Assembly (NCBI GenBank): GCA_946965045.2
Contig: OX337228.1
Coordinates: forward strand, 6,200,001-6,264,000
Length of the DNA: 64,000 nt
Reading direction: 5' to 3'
From: Epithemia pelagica
Taxonomy: Eukaryota > Bacillariophyta > Bacillariophyceae > Surirellales > Surirellaceae
The notes beneath the pieces were generated by a model. It worked only from the letters and a program-made list of their open reading frames with translations. It searched no databases and was not told the origin of the DNA. Position 1 is the stretch's first letter. Each line of letters starts with the position of its first letter. Of this stretch, positions 43,278 to 54,658 are shown piece by piece. The position numbers and the translations under genes are program-made.

Positions 43278-43746
43278 AAAGAGGTATCCGAATCCTGGGA
43301 TTGTTGGGATTTGTTAACGTATATTCATTGTGAAACGTTTAAAGGCAAGTTTGAAAATACTCAATTACTGATTCTCCCCCCATTACACTCTAGCCCCTAT
43401 ACCTATACTGGAACTTGAGATACAGTTTGTGAAAAGGACACTTTGCGTTTCATTATTCTACTAATACCTAGTCAATTTGCAATTTAACCATATCGCTTGT
43501 GCGCAGAATACTCTTGATATCAAAACAAGTGTTGTGAATGCCTGTTCTCCTCCGCGTCCGTCCGTCAAGAGTTCTCCGTGAAATCTCTTTCTCAGCTCGA
43601 CCATGCCCAAAATGAACAGCCAACCAACGAATGTATGCGTATGCAACAATATGAAGCCTCTGACATCCAAAAACGAAAGCGAAAAAATCGGTGCAACGCG
43701 TTGACCGAACGGGCGCGCTTTCACCAAAAAGGACGTATGGCGGTCA
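43278..43746. other. Convergent 3' intergenic region
   Basis: 469 bp between the stops of the kinase and PFKFB genes. No gene is seen; small frames here are not supported. Confidence 0.4.
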
Positions 43747-45753
43747 TCAGATATGATCTCCCCAAATGGGAAGAGACCTTGCACTAATGTTTCTGTTATG
43801 ATTCCCCAGTGATGCGGATGCGGATGCGTCGCTTTCTTTCCGTCCGAGGAAGGGTTCTCCCACAAACGAGTGTTGCGACTCTCGGAAACCACCACCGCGC
43901 ATTGGCTCAAACTTGATGACAGTGTGCATTGGAACTTCTATCGACATGCAATTCTCGACAGGAGTGTTCCTGAAATATGCCATTAGGCACTGTAGGATAC
44001 TGACGTGACTTACAACGAGAGTTGGAATCACTTGCTGCTCCATGTCAATGACAATACTCGTCAACCGTCGAATCAAATCTCGGTAGCATTCTCCACCAGG
44101 AAACCTTTACAAGTGTGAGCGTACGGTGAGTATCGGATTGGCAAGAAACTTCTTTCCCTTTCATCTGAGACTACCTACCTTGTTCCGTAAGGATCGTCTT
44201 CCAGTGCCTTATAAAACTCAGGATTCTTCTCTCGGATTTCTTCCAACTCCATACCAACGTAATCACCTTTATCAAGTGGGTTCAAATTGGACATTTGGGT
44301 GATACTGATGTTGCGGTTATCATCCCAGACAACCGTATCCAATGCACGTGGCATCGTGCTCGTTAGTACTCTGAGGGGGAACGACCAACAATCAGGGTCG
44401 TCAGACGAAAGAGTGTTCCCTTCCTGTTCGTTGTCAGTTGTTTCTGATGGATAGTTGTATCGAACTTTCTCGATACCAGAAATCGATGTACCAGTATCAG
44501 TTTGGTCCTGTACCGATGCACGCCTGTTTAAAAAGAGTTGTACTTCCTCAATCATGAAGTCAAGAAGCTCCGCCTTGAACTTTTTGCCACTTGGGCCCAA
44601 CGTATCACCGCGCATGATCCTCTTTCGTGTCCTTGTCGAAATATCCAGAAACCGAGGGTCCTTGGTATCAATCGAAGGGTTATTACGATGAACGTAGTCT
44701 TCGCCGTCGGTAGCAAGGCCGGATATGGTTTCGCCTGGTCGAACGAGAAAGATTGGTCTGCTGCCTATATGCCACGCCATGAGCGCTGGCACCAGGTATT
44801 TGGCCATTCTTCCATAAATGTGATTAACGAGTAATTTGGTCGACAGATTGTAAACCTTGATGTACGAGAGAGCATCATCTGTAATTGTTTGATATTGCTC
44901 CTCGTATTTCACCACACGCTTCATCAAATCTTCCATACTCTCTTCAAACGACATCCCCTGAAAATCAGGACTGTTCGATACTTTGAATTTGTAATTTTCC
45001 ATCAAGAGTTCTTTGTCATCGCATATACTTTCCACAAAAACAACGCCTGTGGTTTTCCCTTGTCGTTTAACAGGGGAGGTGCACTCCTCGAGAATCCACT
45101 GTCGCCTCTTGTGGGTCGAGTTGGTCGCATCAAATATAGCAATCCGTTCGTTTTGACGAAAGCCTGAATCAAAACCCTCGCCATCAGAAGAAAAGTGAGT
45201 TGAATCGTCTACATCCTCTTCTTCCACTTCATCAAGCCATCTTAACATATCACGAAGCGCAGTCTCGGCGACCTGCTCACGCAATGTGGCCGCAAACTTG
45301 TTATTAGCGTCAAAGAAATCCGCATCGCAAGCTCCCTGATTATCACGTTCCGTATGTTTACCACTCGACGCCATTTGAAGACTCGCGTACGCTTCCCGAC
45401 GATAACTTCCGACGTTAAAGATCTTACACCGCACGCCGCTCCAATTAAGATAATGTTTCATTTTTCGAGCTACGAAAGATTTTCCTCTTGCCGGCAGGCC
45501 TACCAGCGCAATCACCAAGCGAGAGGACGTCTTGGTAAGTATCCTTCTCTGTAAATTCCCAGCATAAAATAGAATACGGATTGCACATTGAGTTCGCCGT
45601 GCCATGCATAACTACGTGCATTACACTGCATCTCGTAGAGCAACTTACAGCTTCCAGCCTCTTCAACGTTAGCGGTGTCTCAGTTGCCAGTTCAGTGGAC
45701 CCATTGACGTAGTATGTACCAGCCCCAGTACCTGAAGCATCGGCATTCGTCAT
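43747..45753 (-). CDS. 6-phosphofructo-2-kinase with degenerate bisphosphatase half
   Basis: Exons 45753-45649, 45548-44179 and 44104-43747 give 610 residues. The kinase half has the Walker A GLPARGKSFVARKM near residue 52, YRREAY and IFDATNSTHKRR, and should make fructose 2,6-bisphosphate from fructose 6-phosphate. The phosphatase half is recognisable but altered: RHGE of the family is RPGE (about 305), so the phospho-histidine nucleophile is Pro, and LNEIDAG is LNPLDKG (about 458), so the general acid Glu is also Pro. The third catalytic His, in SHVSIL (about 524), remains. The enzyme is therefore probably kinase-only. Introns use GTAAGT and GTAGGT donors. Confidence 0.88.
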
Positions 45754-46199
45754 GTTAGTAATAACTTTCTTGTCGAGGGATTAATAACGACTGCAATGGA
45801 ACGTTGTTTGTCGTTGTCGCTTTTCTTTGCTTGTTTCTGATACAGTCAGGAGTCAGAACTCTGTCTGGCCAAAGCAAAAGAAGATGTGTTGTGTCAAATG
45901 CATGAAGTAAGAAGAAGGAATCTTGGCAGCGTGGAACTTCTGCCCTAAGATTTTCGCAATCTTTTTTCCACACCGCGCGCGCTCAACAGCCCCAAATTCC
46001 TCGCACTGTTGGACGCGAGCAGTGCCCCACCAGACGAAAGATGTTTCATCGCGTATAATTTGCATGCCATCTGCTCGAATCCGATGGCCGATCTTGGATC
46101 TTGATTAAAATTAGACACAACAAAAGGAGTCGATTGGTTTCGTTGACGAGATCACGGAGAATATCAAGGCTGTTGACGTGTTTATCATTGATAACAAGG
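45754..46199. promoter_or_regulatory. Divergent intergenic region, PFKFB and HAD hydrolase
   Basis: 446 bp between divergent start codons. The HAD-gene frame is open for about 100 bp upstream of its first ATG, so an earlier start in an unseen exon cannot be excluded. Confidence 0.35.
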
Positions 46200-47212
46200 A
46201 TGAGAATACTATCTCAAGCGAGAGGGATGGTTCGCTCTGGTCTTCGGGAGTTCCAGATCCAGAGCAATATTGAGCGCCAGAGATTGCCCTCCACTCCTAT
46301 GGTTGTTCGACATATGGGCACGTGGCCCAAGGTGAGACCGAAACGTATTCGAATGATTACGTGTGATGTGACGGGGACGTTGGTTTCCTTTCGAGGAAGT
46401 TTGGAGGATCATTACCTGGGATCAGCCAAGAAAATTGGAGTTGACCTAGACGGCAATGCTCCGATTGGGAAAGCGTTTGGTCAAGCCTACAAAGAAATGA
46501 GCAAGAAGTATCCTTGTTTTGGTGGGAGCGAAATCTCGGCGAAAGAGTGGTGGAAACAGACTGTTCTTCGATCATTTGAATTGGCAGGAGCCTTGAACAT
46601 GACCGAGAAACAACAAGATGCCTTGTTTCAACGAATCTATTCCATCTTTGGTAGTTTGCGCGCCTACGAAAAATTTGAAGATACGCTGTCATTTCTCAAC
46701 TTTATGGGTCGGCACCATGTTGTCTGTGGTATTTTGAGTAATGCGGACGATCGCTACGGTGACTCCATCCTCCCCATGTTGGGCGTCACCCATGATGAAC
46801 TGCATTTCCAGTGCTTCTCCAAGGACTACGGATTCGAGAAACCAGATCAGAGATTTTTCAAGGCCGCCTTACAGCAGGCGGGTCCCTATTTGCCCAATCC
46901 AAAAGACCCTCTCATTCCTGGACATTGCTTACACATTGGCAACGGTACGAGTTTAGATGGACTCCTCTGGTTTGATGTTGTTGTCTTTTTGTCTCGGCCT
47001 CATCTTACATGTGTTTGTCCTTGTTTCATTTGCTCACAGACTACACCAAAGATTTTGAAGGCGCTCGCCGAGCTGGAATGCACGCGATTCTTCTTGATCG
47101 ATACAATGAGGAAGAGTTGGCGGCAGAGTGGCAACGGAGAGGAGCGATTGTCTTTAAAGACTTGATGGATGTCGTTCTATGGTTAGGTCAAAGCGACTGC
47201 AAGCTTGGCTAG
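46200..47212 (+). CDS. HAD-superfamily hydrolase, HDHD3-like
   Basis: Exons 46200-46944 and 47040-47212 (95-nt intron, GTACGA...CACAG) give 305 residues. Motif I is MITCDVTGTL, motif II is ILSNADDR, motif III is GFEKPDQRFF, and the join restores CLHIGNDYTKDFEGARRAGM (motif IV). The helical cap between motifs I and II fits HDHD3-type C1-cap HAD phosphatases. The natural substrate is unknown. The first 45 residues are Arg/Ser-rich without acids at the start and could be a mitochondrial presequence; ATGs at 46227 and further in are alternative starts. Confidence 0.82.
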
Positions 47213-47952
47213 AGACGAGATGTCATGATATAGGCCATTCAAAGTCAGTTTTCTTGGTATCTCTCTTTCTTTCTACTCCTATTGTCTATGGCGCCACCAT
47301 CCAATCAACGTAGGAGTAATTGCTACCGCGATTGGAATGACTAATCACTTTGTTTCCACTCTAGCTCGCAGTCCGATATCCGATGGAAAATGGAAGACAT
47401 GGTGATGTATTCTGTTTCTTCGCGGGTCTTCCTTTTACGACACGCTATAATAGACTTCTACGAGCTTCTTCCTTGTACACGTCACGAAGCGCATACTGTC
47501 CGTTGAACTCTCAAGCGCGGCTGAATATTTTTCGACTGATATAAAATCTGAAAAATTCTGAACTTTGACGATGAGGCGTATTCGTCGATTCTGTTCTTTT
47601 CCGATAAGATATTGCTGCGACACCAGCTCTTCGGATGTTCGTGCAATAATTTTTTCGAAACTTCCTTCGCCCCACCACCCACCAGCTCCCACCAACCGCT
47701 GGCTTCCCAACAAGCAAAAGGATTCTCGTCAGATTTGCACTTGTGCCGCCATCGCCCGTCTCTATTCCACTGTCCCCACTGTGTATATTACGCGTCACAG
47801 TGTGTATCCATCATACGATCTCGTTTGGTTTGGCCGTATCGGCTGCACTCGTTATTGGGAAAGAGGAGTCACCGAGAAGAACAAGAGAGAGAGAGCGGGT
47901 GTTGGGCATTCGGGATTCGGGAGAGCGGCGGAGGATCGTTGCGGGCGGAAGC
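47213..47952. other. Intergenic with paired TAGGAGTA words
   Basis: 740 bp between two plus-strand genes. TACTCCTA at 47274-47281 and TAGGAGTA at 47311-47318 form an inverted pair 29 bp apart. The LRR gene frame stays open for 210 bp before its ATG but only with a non-ATG start. No other gene is seen. Confidence 0.4.
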
Positions 47953-50895
47953 ATGAACGGGGATTTCATGCACGATGCGAATCCCAGCGGGAGCGTCGTA
48001 GAGTATGAATATTCGAACGGAGTGCAGGTATCGTTGGAAGATACAAGCAAGCCGGAAGAAGACGAAGAGGAGATGGTTGTATCAGACTCGAAAGCTAGTA
48101 TTTCGGACCCTTTGAACGATGAAATCCGGAGCTCCAAAAGTCTGAGCTTCAGTTTGGCTTCCGAACCGGCGGTACCACCATCCACTGCACAATTTACATT
48201 ACCGCGACACTCTCGAGAAAGCGTTCTTCAACGTCTCTCCGAAGCGCTACTTCGAAGATCTTTGACCAAGGTGAGGGTCTTGCGCATTATCCATCATGTG
48301 GTGATGGTTGATTTTGAAGCAAAAGTAAACCTGTTGTTGTCTGACCGTTTGTGAATGACTGTTATTCTTGTCTCGGCACTGTCTGTGTGTATTGCGTAGA
48401 TTGACTTGTCTCAACGTGGTTTGCAAGGGTCGGATGCACGCTTGGTCAGAATGGCATTACTCCAGAATGCACATTTAACCGTACTGAAACTTGGTTACAA
48501 TAACTTGGAGAATTACGGTGCTTGCCAACTGGCGGATGGGATACGACAGCATGAGTCTCTTCAGTCACTCGATCTGGGTTTCAATAACATTGGGGATGAA
48601 GGATGCATCGCTTTAGCAAACGCTCTACAATCTGCTGCTTCCTCGTCGTGTCCACCACTGCGAACCCTTTATTTGGCAGGCAACCTGATTGGACAAGATG
48701 GCGCCATGAGCTTGGCGGATGCGATTCGTCGGGGAAGTTGCTTACAAAAACTCTACTTGACTGGGAATCGGCTGGGGGCAGAGGGGGTGTGTGCCATCAC
48801 CGAAGCCATTGAAGAGAGTGAACGAAGACTGGCCGATGGAGCGAACCATACGAACAACAACACCCAATCCAGTCAAGGAAGAACCAATGTTAATGGAAGG
48901 AGACCCATTTATGAAGAGGGTTTGGCAGGAGACATGAACATGGCCAATTGGGGTATGGAAGAACTATTCTTGGGTGGTACTGCCATGGGCTCGCAAGGAT
49001 GTCGGGCCGTGGCTCGTTTGTTGCGAGTCAGCTCCCATTTGCGAGTCGTTTCCTTGCCCAATTGTGATTTGACCGATGACGATGTTGCGGAACTGTCGAC
49101 TGGTTTGAAGGCAAACCGGGACAAATTGCCATTGCAATCCTTGCAATTATCTTTCAATCAAATCACATCCAAGGGAGTGGAGCACGTGGTGAATGCTATA
49201 TGGGGATCAACCTCGCTCAAAGAACTCTTGATTGACAACAATGAAATATCGGATCGTGGTGCACAGCAACTTGCAACCGTTCTTCCGTTTGTAGAAAATC
49301 TGGAGCAAATTGATGTGGGCTTCAATGGAATGAAATCAGTAGGGATGAAACTGTTCATGACAGCTGTGGCTGAGACCAAACGTCTCAAAACACTCTCCTT
49401 GTCTGGAAATACATTGGATTCCAGTTCGGCCAAGGCCATTGCCTATGCATTGGCAACCAACAAGTCTCTCGTCTCGCTTAACCTCGTCCATTGTTCGACG
49501 GACCAAACGGTACTTCGACAAATTGCAGCAGGTATTGTTTCCAACAGCAAAATCGCGGTACGAGACCTAATTGGATTTCAATTAGGTCCGCTGGTCGTGA
49601 GCCTGGGGTTTCCTCCCGTACTGGGACACTATACCAATGAGCAGGTATTGAATTTTCTGCATACCATGTGGGAAAAATTTGGAAACTCGGTCGGTGATAG
49701 TGATATGCCATCGGAAGAAGAACAGAGTCTTGATCCACTTCACTTTTTGCCTGGAAATGATACCAGCTCGAGGTTCCCGCCCTTGCCCGCTTCGACAGTG
49801 CTCGAGGTGGCAAAGAAAGCCTTTGATTCTCTTGTGCAAGAGGGTCATGATGTTTTCTCTCGTCGACCAGGGCATCCACAGGAAAACTCATTGGCGTCGT
49901 CGTCGCCGTTTTTTCGGAATCGCACCTTTGTCATGGAACCTTCCAATGGGATGGATGATGAACCAAATCAACAGCATCAAGACGAGGACGAAACATCATC
50001 TTCTTCGGTCGAACCAAACAGTATACCTTCCAGCAACGCACGAAGTTTTGTGGCGGCTCCTGAAATGTCCACCACAAGCACAACCGAAGATTCACTTCCA
50101 GACCCTGAGAGAAAGAAGCGCGTGGTGGAATGGCTGTGCAACAACATTAAAAACTTGAACAAACTAGCGCACCAACCATTTAGTTCCGCCGAGCTTTGGA
50201 GACTGCATCAACACTACTTTACGCCCGTGGTGAATGAGAGTGGTGGTTCCGTGTCGCATCACCACGCCGGTGCGGTTCGACAGCAACAGCAACAACAAGC
50301 ATTCATAAATATGGCAGAACCTGGAAACAACTTTGCAGTGTCCAGTGTACCCGAAGTGTCGAGAGCGAGTTCGTCTGAAAACCCCTCTGATGATGCCATT
50401 GCCTCACGAGATGATGTGGGACCAATCAGTGACCCATCCCTGAAGCAATCACCAACTGCACTGGGCTCGTTTTCCATGCTGAAGCGAAAAGTATCATATC
50501 GATTTCTTGGTGACGCGGCCCTGTCGTTTCCGACGGCAGGACCTGAAAACCAACGCTCAAACAGCGTCCAGACTCCCAAACAAAGTAGTCACCAGGTCCT
50601 GTTTTCCATATCGTCTGCAACCGGCCAAGCCGCGTCTTCCATGCCTCGCAAAACGAAACGAGCACGACGCAACCGGAGCAGAATATCATTTCTTCCTCGT
50701 ATCAAATCAAAACTCGAATCGCAATTGGATGTTTGTCACGAAAAAGCACTGGTTGTAATGCGGCAACTGTTTTACGTGGAACAAGCACTTCTGAGAGGTG
50801 AAGTTAATCCAATTGACCCTTCCAGTACGACAAGAACGCACTTATCGGCTGATTTTGCATTGGATGCTGAGATGATTATTATGGATATGATATAA
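47953..50895 (+). CDS. Leucine-rich repeat (ribonuclease-inhibitor type) protein
   Basis: Exons 47953-48270 and 48400-50895 (129-nt intron) give 937 residues. After an acidic N-terminus, residues from about 107 to 460 carry at least eight RI-type leucine-rich repeats of the form L..L.L..N.(I/L)...G...LA.(A/G)(I/L), as in NLRC/RanGAP-like proteins. No NACHT or other signalling domain and no signal peptide are present. The C-terminal half has a conserved-looking helix pair (EWLCNNIKNLNKLAHQ, SSAELWRLHQHYF) and Ser-rich linkers, then a basic region (RKTKRARRNRSR). It is likely cytosolic or nuclear and binds another protein; the partner is unknown. Confidence 0.85.
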
Positions 50896-51214
50896 CATAG
50901 AATATATACATAAACCATTCACTTGTACAAAGAACCGCACAAAAATGTTTTGCTCCTATGTTTCCTTTTTCAAGTTTGTCATTCTAGAGCAGTATCCTCC
51001 TCTAGCAACAGTCCTCCGAGCTCCTTTGGAGACATAGACAACATAGTTGTTGTCTCTCTCCTCCGCAAAAATCTAGCACCATTTTTTTACCACACGACGC
51101 AAACACGCAACTCGAATGAACTCAATGCTATACAGCGGTCTCCTTTGTCGCTAAAGTTGGTTGTCGTCTTCTCCTTACGGTGAATTTGTAGGACCAGCAA
51201 TTGAAGACGGAGGC
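50896..51214. other. Intergenic between LRR and Beclin genes
   Basis: About 320 bp. No gene is seen; an N-terminal Beclin exon was looked for and not found. Confidence 0.4.
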
Positions 51215-52297
51215 ATGGGCAATAATGTCATCCAGGATGATGCAAACGGGAATCATCATCATTATTCTTCATCCGTTGTTCCAACGGATTTGGGTGACGA
51301 TACAAAGTTGAATCTTACAGAGCTTGAGGAGGAAAACATGCATCTTAAGTCAAGACTGTTGGCCATCCGAATGCAGAGAGAAAAGTTGAGAGATATTCGA
51401 GAAAAGACGGCACATGCCGAAGCATCATTGGAGCGTCTTATCAACAACTCTCGGCACGAACAAAACGAGGCTTTCAATGACCTGCAGTCGGCCATTGCCG
51501 ATCGAACATTCAAAGAACACCAGCTGAGCAACATGCGAAAATGGATGCCTCTGAATGATTGCTTCTTTATCGGAACTCAAGGAACTTTTGGTACAATCAA
51601 TGGTCTTCGACTAGGGGCAGAAGCCGTTGTGGAGAATTTTGACAACATGAGACTACTGCCAGCAACTAGTGGAGGTGCCAAGTCAGGTGCTGATCATCAG
51701 AGAACATCGAATGGTAGAAGGAATGTTAGCTCTAATGATTTGTCGCGAGGGGTGAATGGTGGTGAAGGGCTAGTACCAGACGTTGTATCAATGAAAGTTC
51801 CATGGTCTGAGATCAATTCTGCTCTGGGGCAGCTCGCCTTGCTGCTGTCCATCATTGAATCAACTCCGAATGGTGGGATTCACTATCGACATGAGATATT
51901 GTGCTGTGGAAGTACCAGCAAAGTCGGAATAAGAAGAAATGGAAGTAGCTCAGTGGCCTACTACAATCTGTTCTCGGATGACAGTTTCCAGTTCTTTGGA
52001 CGTCGTAATTTCAATACGGCGCTTCAGTCTTTGTTACAATGTGTCTTGGACGCAGCCGAACAGATACGAGACAAAGATCCCACCATTACACTTCCTCATC
52101 CTATTGAGCAAGTGGCAGCTCGTGGAGAACTTACAGTTGGTGGACTGACAGTTGCATATGGGACCGACGGCGTCGCGTGGACTAGGGCTATGAAATACCT
52201 CTTGACGGACGTGAAGCATTTGCTTTTATTTCGCCCTCTTGCCTTGTGGGGTTCGACACAAGAGAGCAGCACTTCGCAGTCTACAACGAGTTCATGA
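51215..52297 (+). CDS. BECN1: Beclin-1/Atg6 (short form)
   Basis: Single exon, 360 residues from ATG 51215. A coiled coil (about 28-105, LTELEEENMHLKSRLLAIRM and on) is followed by the evolutionarily conserved/BARA domain: GTINGLRLG (about 125), VPWSEINSALGQLALLL, YNLFSDDSFQFFGRRNFNTAL and WTRAMKYLLTDVKHLLLF. Beclin/Atg6 is a subunit of the class III PI3-kinase complex that starts autophagy and endosomal sorting. The N-terminal CxxC and BH3 region of animal and yeast proteins is missing, and a loop of about 45 residues is inserted between GTINGLRLG and VPWSEIN. The stop codon overlaps that of the convergent PPR gene. Confidence 0.85.
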   Translation: MGNNVIQDDANGNHHHYSSSVVPTDLGDDTKLNLTELEEENMHLKSRLLAIRMQREKLRDIREKTAHAEASLERLINNSRHEQNEAFNDLQSAIADRTFKEHQLSNMRKWMPLNDCFFIGTQGTFGTINGLRLGAEAVVENFDNMRLLPATSGGAKSGADHQRTSNGRRNVSSNDLSRGVNGGEGLVPDVVSMKVPWSEINSALGQLALLLSIIESTPNGGIHYRHEILCCGSTSKVGIRRNGSSSVAYYNLFSDDSFQFFGRRNFNTALQSLLQCVLDAAEQIRDKDPTITLPHPIEQVAARGELTVGGLTVAYGTDGVAWTRAMKYLLTDVKHLLLFRPLALWGSTQESSTSQSTTSS

Positions 52298-54658
52298 TGA
52301 CTGTGTTCTGTTTGGAAGATGATGAGTTTCAACATTTCTGGACCACGATTCGTCCAGTTCATTGGGATCCTTCGGAGTCTTCCCTTCCTCCATCAGCCGT
52401 ACGACGTTCGTGGAGATATATCCGTTCAATGCACATTGATCGAAGAAGAAATTCAACAACCTGACTTTCTCGTGTTCATTTTGGCACAACAAACAGATGC
52501 AATGCATCATAGCTTCATATGCGCTGGATGTGGGCTGGCCATAAACTCCTTGGAGCATCTTTTCCATGGTATCCAAAGCAATTTGCAAAGCTCGGGCGTA
52601 ATCTTCCTGATTCTGACCTCTTACTTTCGCGCAAACGTGGATGAGAATTGTAAGAAGATATACATCTGGTGTCTCCTCATGGTTCATATTAGATCCATCA
52701 GTAGCCTCTTCCATCTCCTTAACCAGCATGGCCGCTTTAACAGCATCGTCTATGGTAATGGATTCGCAATTTTTCCAGGCAGCTAGTACTCCCATATAAG
52801 AAATTAAGTCAGGTTTGATGATGAGTCCTTGTCTGCTGTTGTCTGATACTGGAGGATTCTTCATCTTCTCGAATATTGCCAGAGCATCAGGTGGACCCAT
52901 GGAAGGATCCTTGGCCACGGCCGCAAGAGTTGAGTTGTAGCTAATTCTGTCTGGTTCGAGGGTGGTCGAGGATGACTCCAGCCAAAGAAGCAAATCCAGA
53001 GCGTCAACTCCACGGCCTCGTTTATTTAACCCGTCAAGGAGTATATTGTACGTTACAAGATCTGGTTGTGCATAATTCTTTGCTTGATCAAAGACTTGTC
53101 GAGCACGATCAATGGCATCCGGTCGAATTATCGCACGGATCCAACACGATATTACGGCATTACATATATTTGTGTCAGGCCTTAGCGTCTCATCTTGTAA
53201 GTCGTCATACATCTGGACAAGTTGCAGCAAGATCGCCTCGGCCTTTTCTGGTGTATCGTATTGTGGCTTTTGCAATCTTGCCCACGCCGTGATGCATGAT
53301 GTGAATGTAATCCGATTCGGTATAACTCCACCCTTTCCCTGGATATGATCCGCAATCATTGCATTTAGAATCACTTGTGCACGGTTCGCTCCTTCTTCGG
53401 TTCCACATTGTGCCCAGGCATCCAATACAAGAGTGAACGATCTCACATTTGGGGGTGATACCAACCAATCCATTTCGTGCCACTGTTGATAAAATCGGAG
53501 AACTTGTTCTGCTTGGCGTGCTCCCTCTCGTCCCAAGCTGGGGTCGACAAAAACTTTGAGAGCCGCATTGCAGACATCCGTCGTTACCAAGAGGTCTTCG
53601 TTGTGACCTTTTTCCCAGGCACGGCCACCTTGACTCTCGATCCATTGTTTTGTCTCTTCGTGAACCTGTTTCGCCTTATGCAACAACTCTAAAACTCGAG
53701 TTCTTGACTCATCCGTTGATCTGCGCGACCATACATTGATCAGGGTCGACCATGTTCGAACATTGGGTACACAACCTTGATAACATTTCTCCGTGTCGTT
53801 GCTGCACGTTCGTTTCCACTGCTCCATTTTGGAAAGAACATTCTCGGCCCTCAAACCGGCATCATCCGCTCCTGACTTTGCCCAGACATTCATGACCATA
53901 TTGAATGTTTTCGTGGTTGGTTCGGGCGGCTTAGGGAACCATCGATGAACGGGTACAATCTTGCGTCGTTGCTGAAGACGTTGGTATCGTAGACATTGGT
54001 CCATCATACGGTCCAACAACTGTTCGGCCGCTTCTGCTGCTCGTAAACGCCCCCCACAGGAGGCATAGGCCTGTAGAACCATTTCGTAAAAGACGGGTCT
54101 GGAGGGAACGAGAATTGTGTGTCGCGCTTTATAGTTTTTGGTTGTGGCAAAACTCCACAGGCGATTCGACTCCAAAGCGTCTAAAACCTCTTGAGCTTGT
54201 TGTGCGGCTTCCAGATTGTCTGCAAGTCTGGATCTGTTCCTTGCTTCGTCAATCCATCTGGATAATATATCATAGCAGACGTCGAGGTGTAAATCCCTGT
54301 CTTTGCGGTTGATTCTCTCAATCAGTCGGTTGGTGTCGATCGAGAGTGAGGATTCTTGCGGCGAATGACCGACCTGCACAACTGCTTCACTCTTTTCACT
54401 ACCACCACCATCATCATCATTCTGAGCTTGAGAGAGCATTGGCATCGTGGTGGAATAGTTGACTTGGGTAGTGAATTGGTGTCTATGGAACAGGTTCATG
54501 AATGGAAAGAAGGGATGTGGACGGTGCTTTACCATGCCGATCCTTGGTAGGAACGAATTCGATGCAACGAAACGACATCGACATTTCGACAGGAGAGATT
54601 GTTTCAATGTTGAAGTTCGTAATAGATGGCATGCCTGTATTGGATGCAACGACGACAT
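52292..54658 (-). CDS. Pentatricopeptide repeat (PPR) protein
   Basis: Single exon, 788 residues from ATG 54658. Repeats of about 35 residues are visible from roughly residue 190, e.g. TTKTFNMVMNVWAKSG, NVRTWSTLINVWSRR, NVRSFTLVLDAWAQCG and DLVTYNILLDGLNKRG. PPR proteins bind specific organelle RNAs and control processing, stability or translation. The first 60 residues are Arg/Ser/His/Phe-rich with no acidic residues, which fits a mitochondrial presequence; no signal peptide for plastid import is evident. No MutS-related SMR or editing (DYW) domain is seen. Confidence 0.87.
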   Translation of the reverse strand: MSSLHPIQACHLLRTSTLKQSLLSKCRCRFVASNSFLPRIGMVKHRPHPFFPFMNLFHRHQFTTQVNYSTTMPMLSQAQNDDDGGGSEKSEAVVQVGHSPQESSLSIDTNRLIERINRKDRDLHLDVCYDILSRWIDEARNRSRLADNLEAAQQAQEVLDALESNRLWSFATTKNYKARHTILVPSRPVFYEMVLQAYASCGGRLRAAEAAEQLLDRMMDQCLRYQRLQQRRKIVPVHRWFPKPPEPTTKTFNMVMNVWAKSGADDAGLRAENVLSKMEQWKRTCSNDTEKCYQGCVPNVRTWSTLINVWSRRSTDESRTRVLELLHKAKQVHEETKQWIESQGGRAWEKGHNEDLLVTTDVCNAALKVFVDPSLGREGARQAEQVLRFYQQWHEMDWLVSPPNVRSFTLVLDAWAQCGTEEGANRAQVILNAMIADHIQGKGGVIPNRITFTSCITAWARLQKPQYDTPEKAEAILLQLVQMYDDLQDETLRPDTNICNAVISCWIRAIIRPDAIDRARQVFDQAKNYAQPDLVTYNILLDGLNKRGRGVDALDLLLWLESSSTTLEPDRISYNSTLAAVAKDPSMGPPDALAIFEKMKNPPVSDNSRQGLIIKPDLISYMGVLAAWKNCESITIDDAVKAAMLVKEMEEATDGSNMNHEETPDVYLLTILIHVCAKVRGQNQEDYARALQIALDTMEKMLQGVYGQPTSSAYEAMMHCICLLCQNEHEKVRLLNFFFDQCALNGYISTNVVRLMEEGKTPKDPNELDESWSRNVETHHLPNRTQSS

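Noticed and set aside
43985-44020. GTAAGTCACG...CTACAG, looking like a 24-nt intron in the PFKFB gene
   Set aside because: The unspliced sequence aligns residue for residue with the family block VICHQAVMRCLLAYF, so it is coding.
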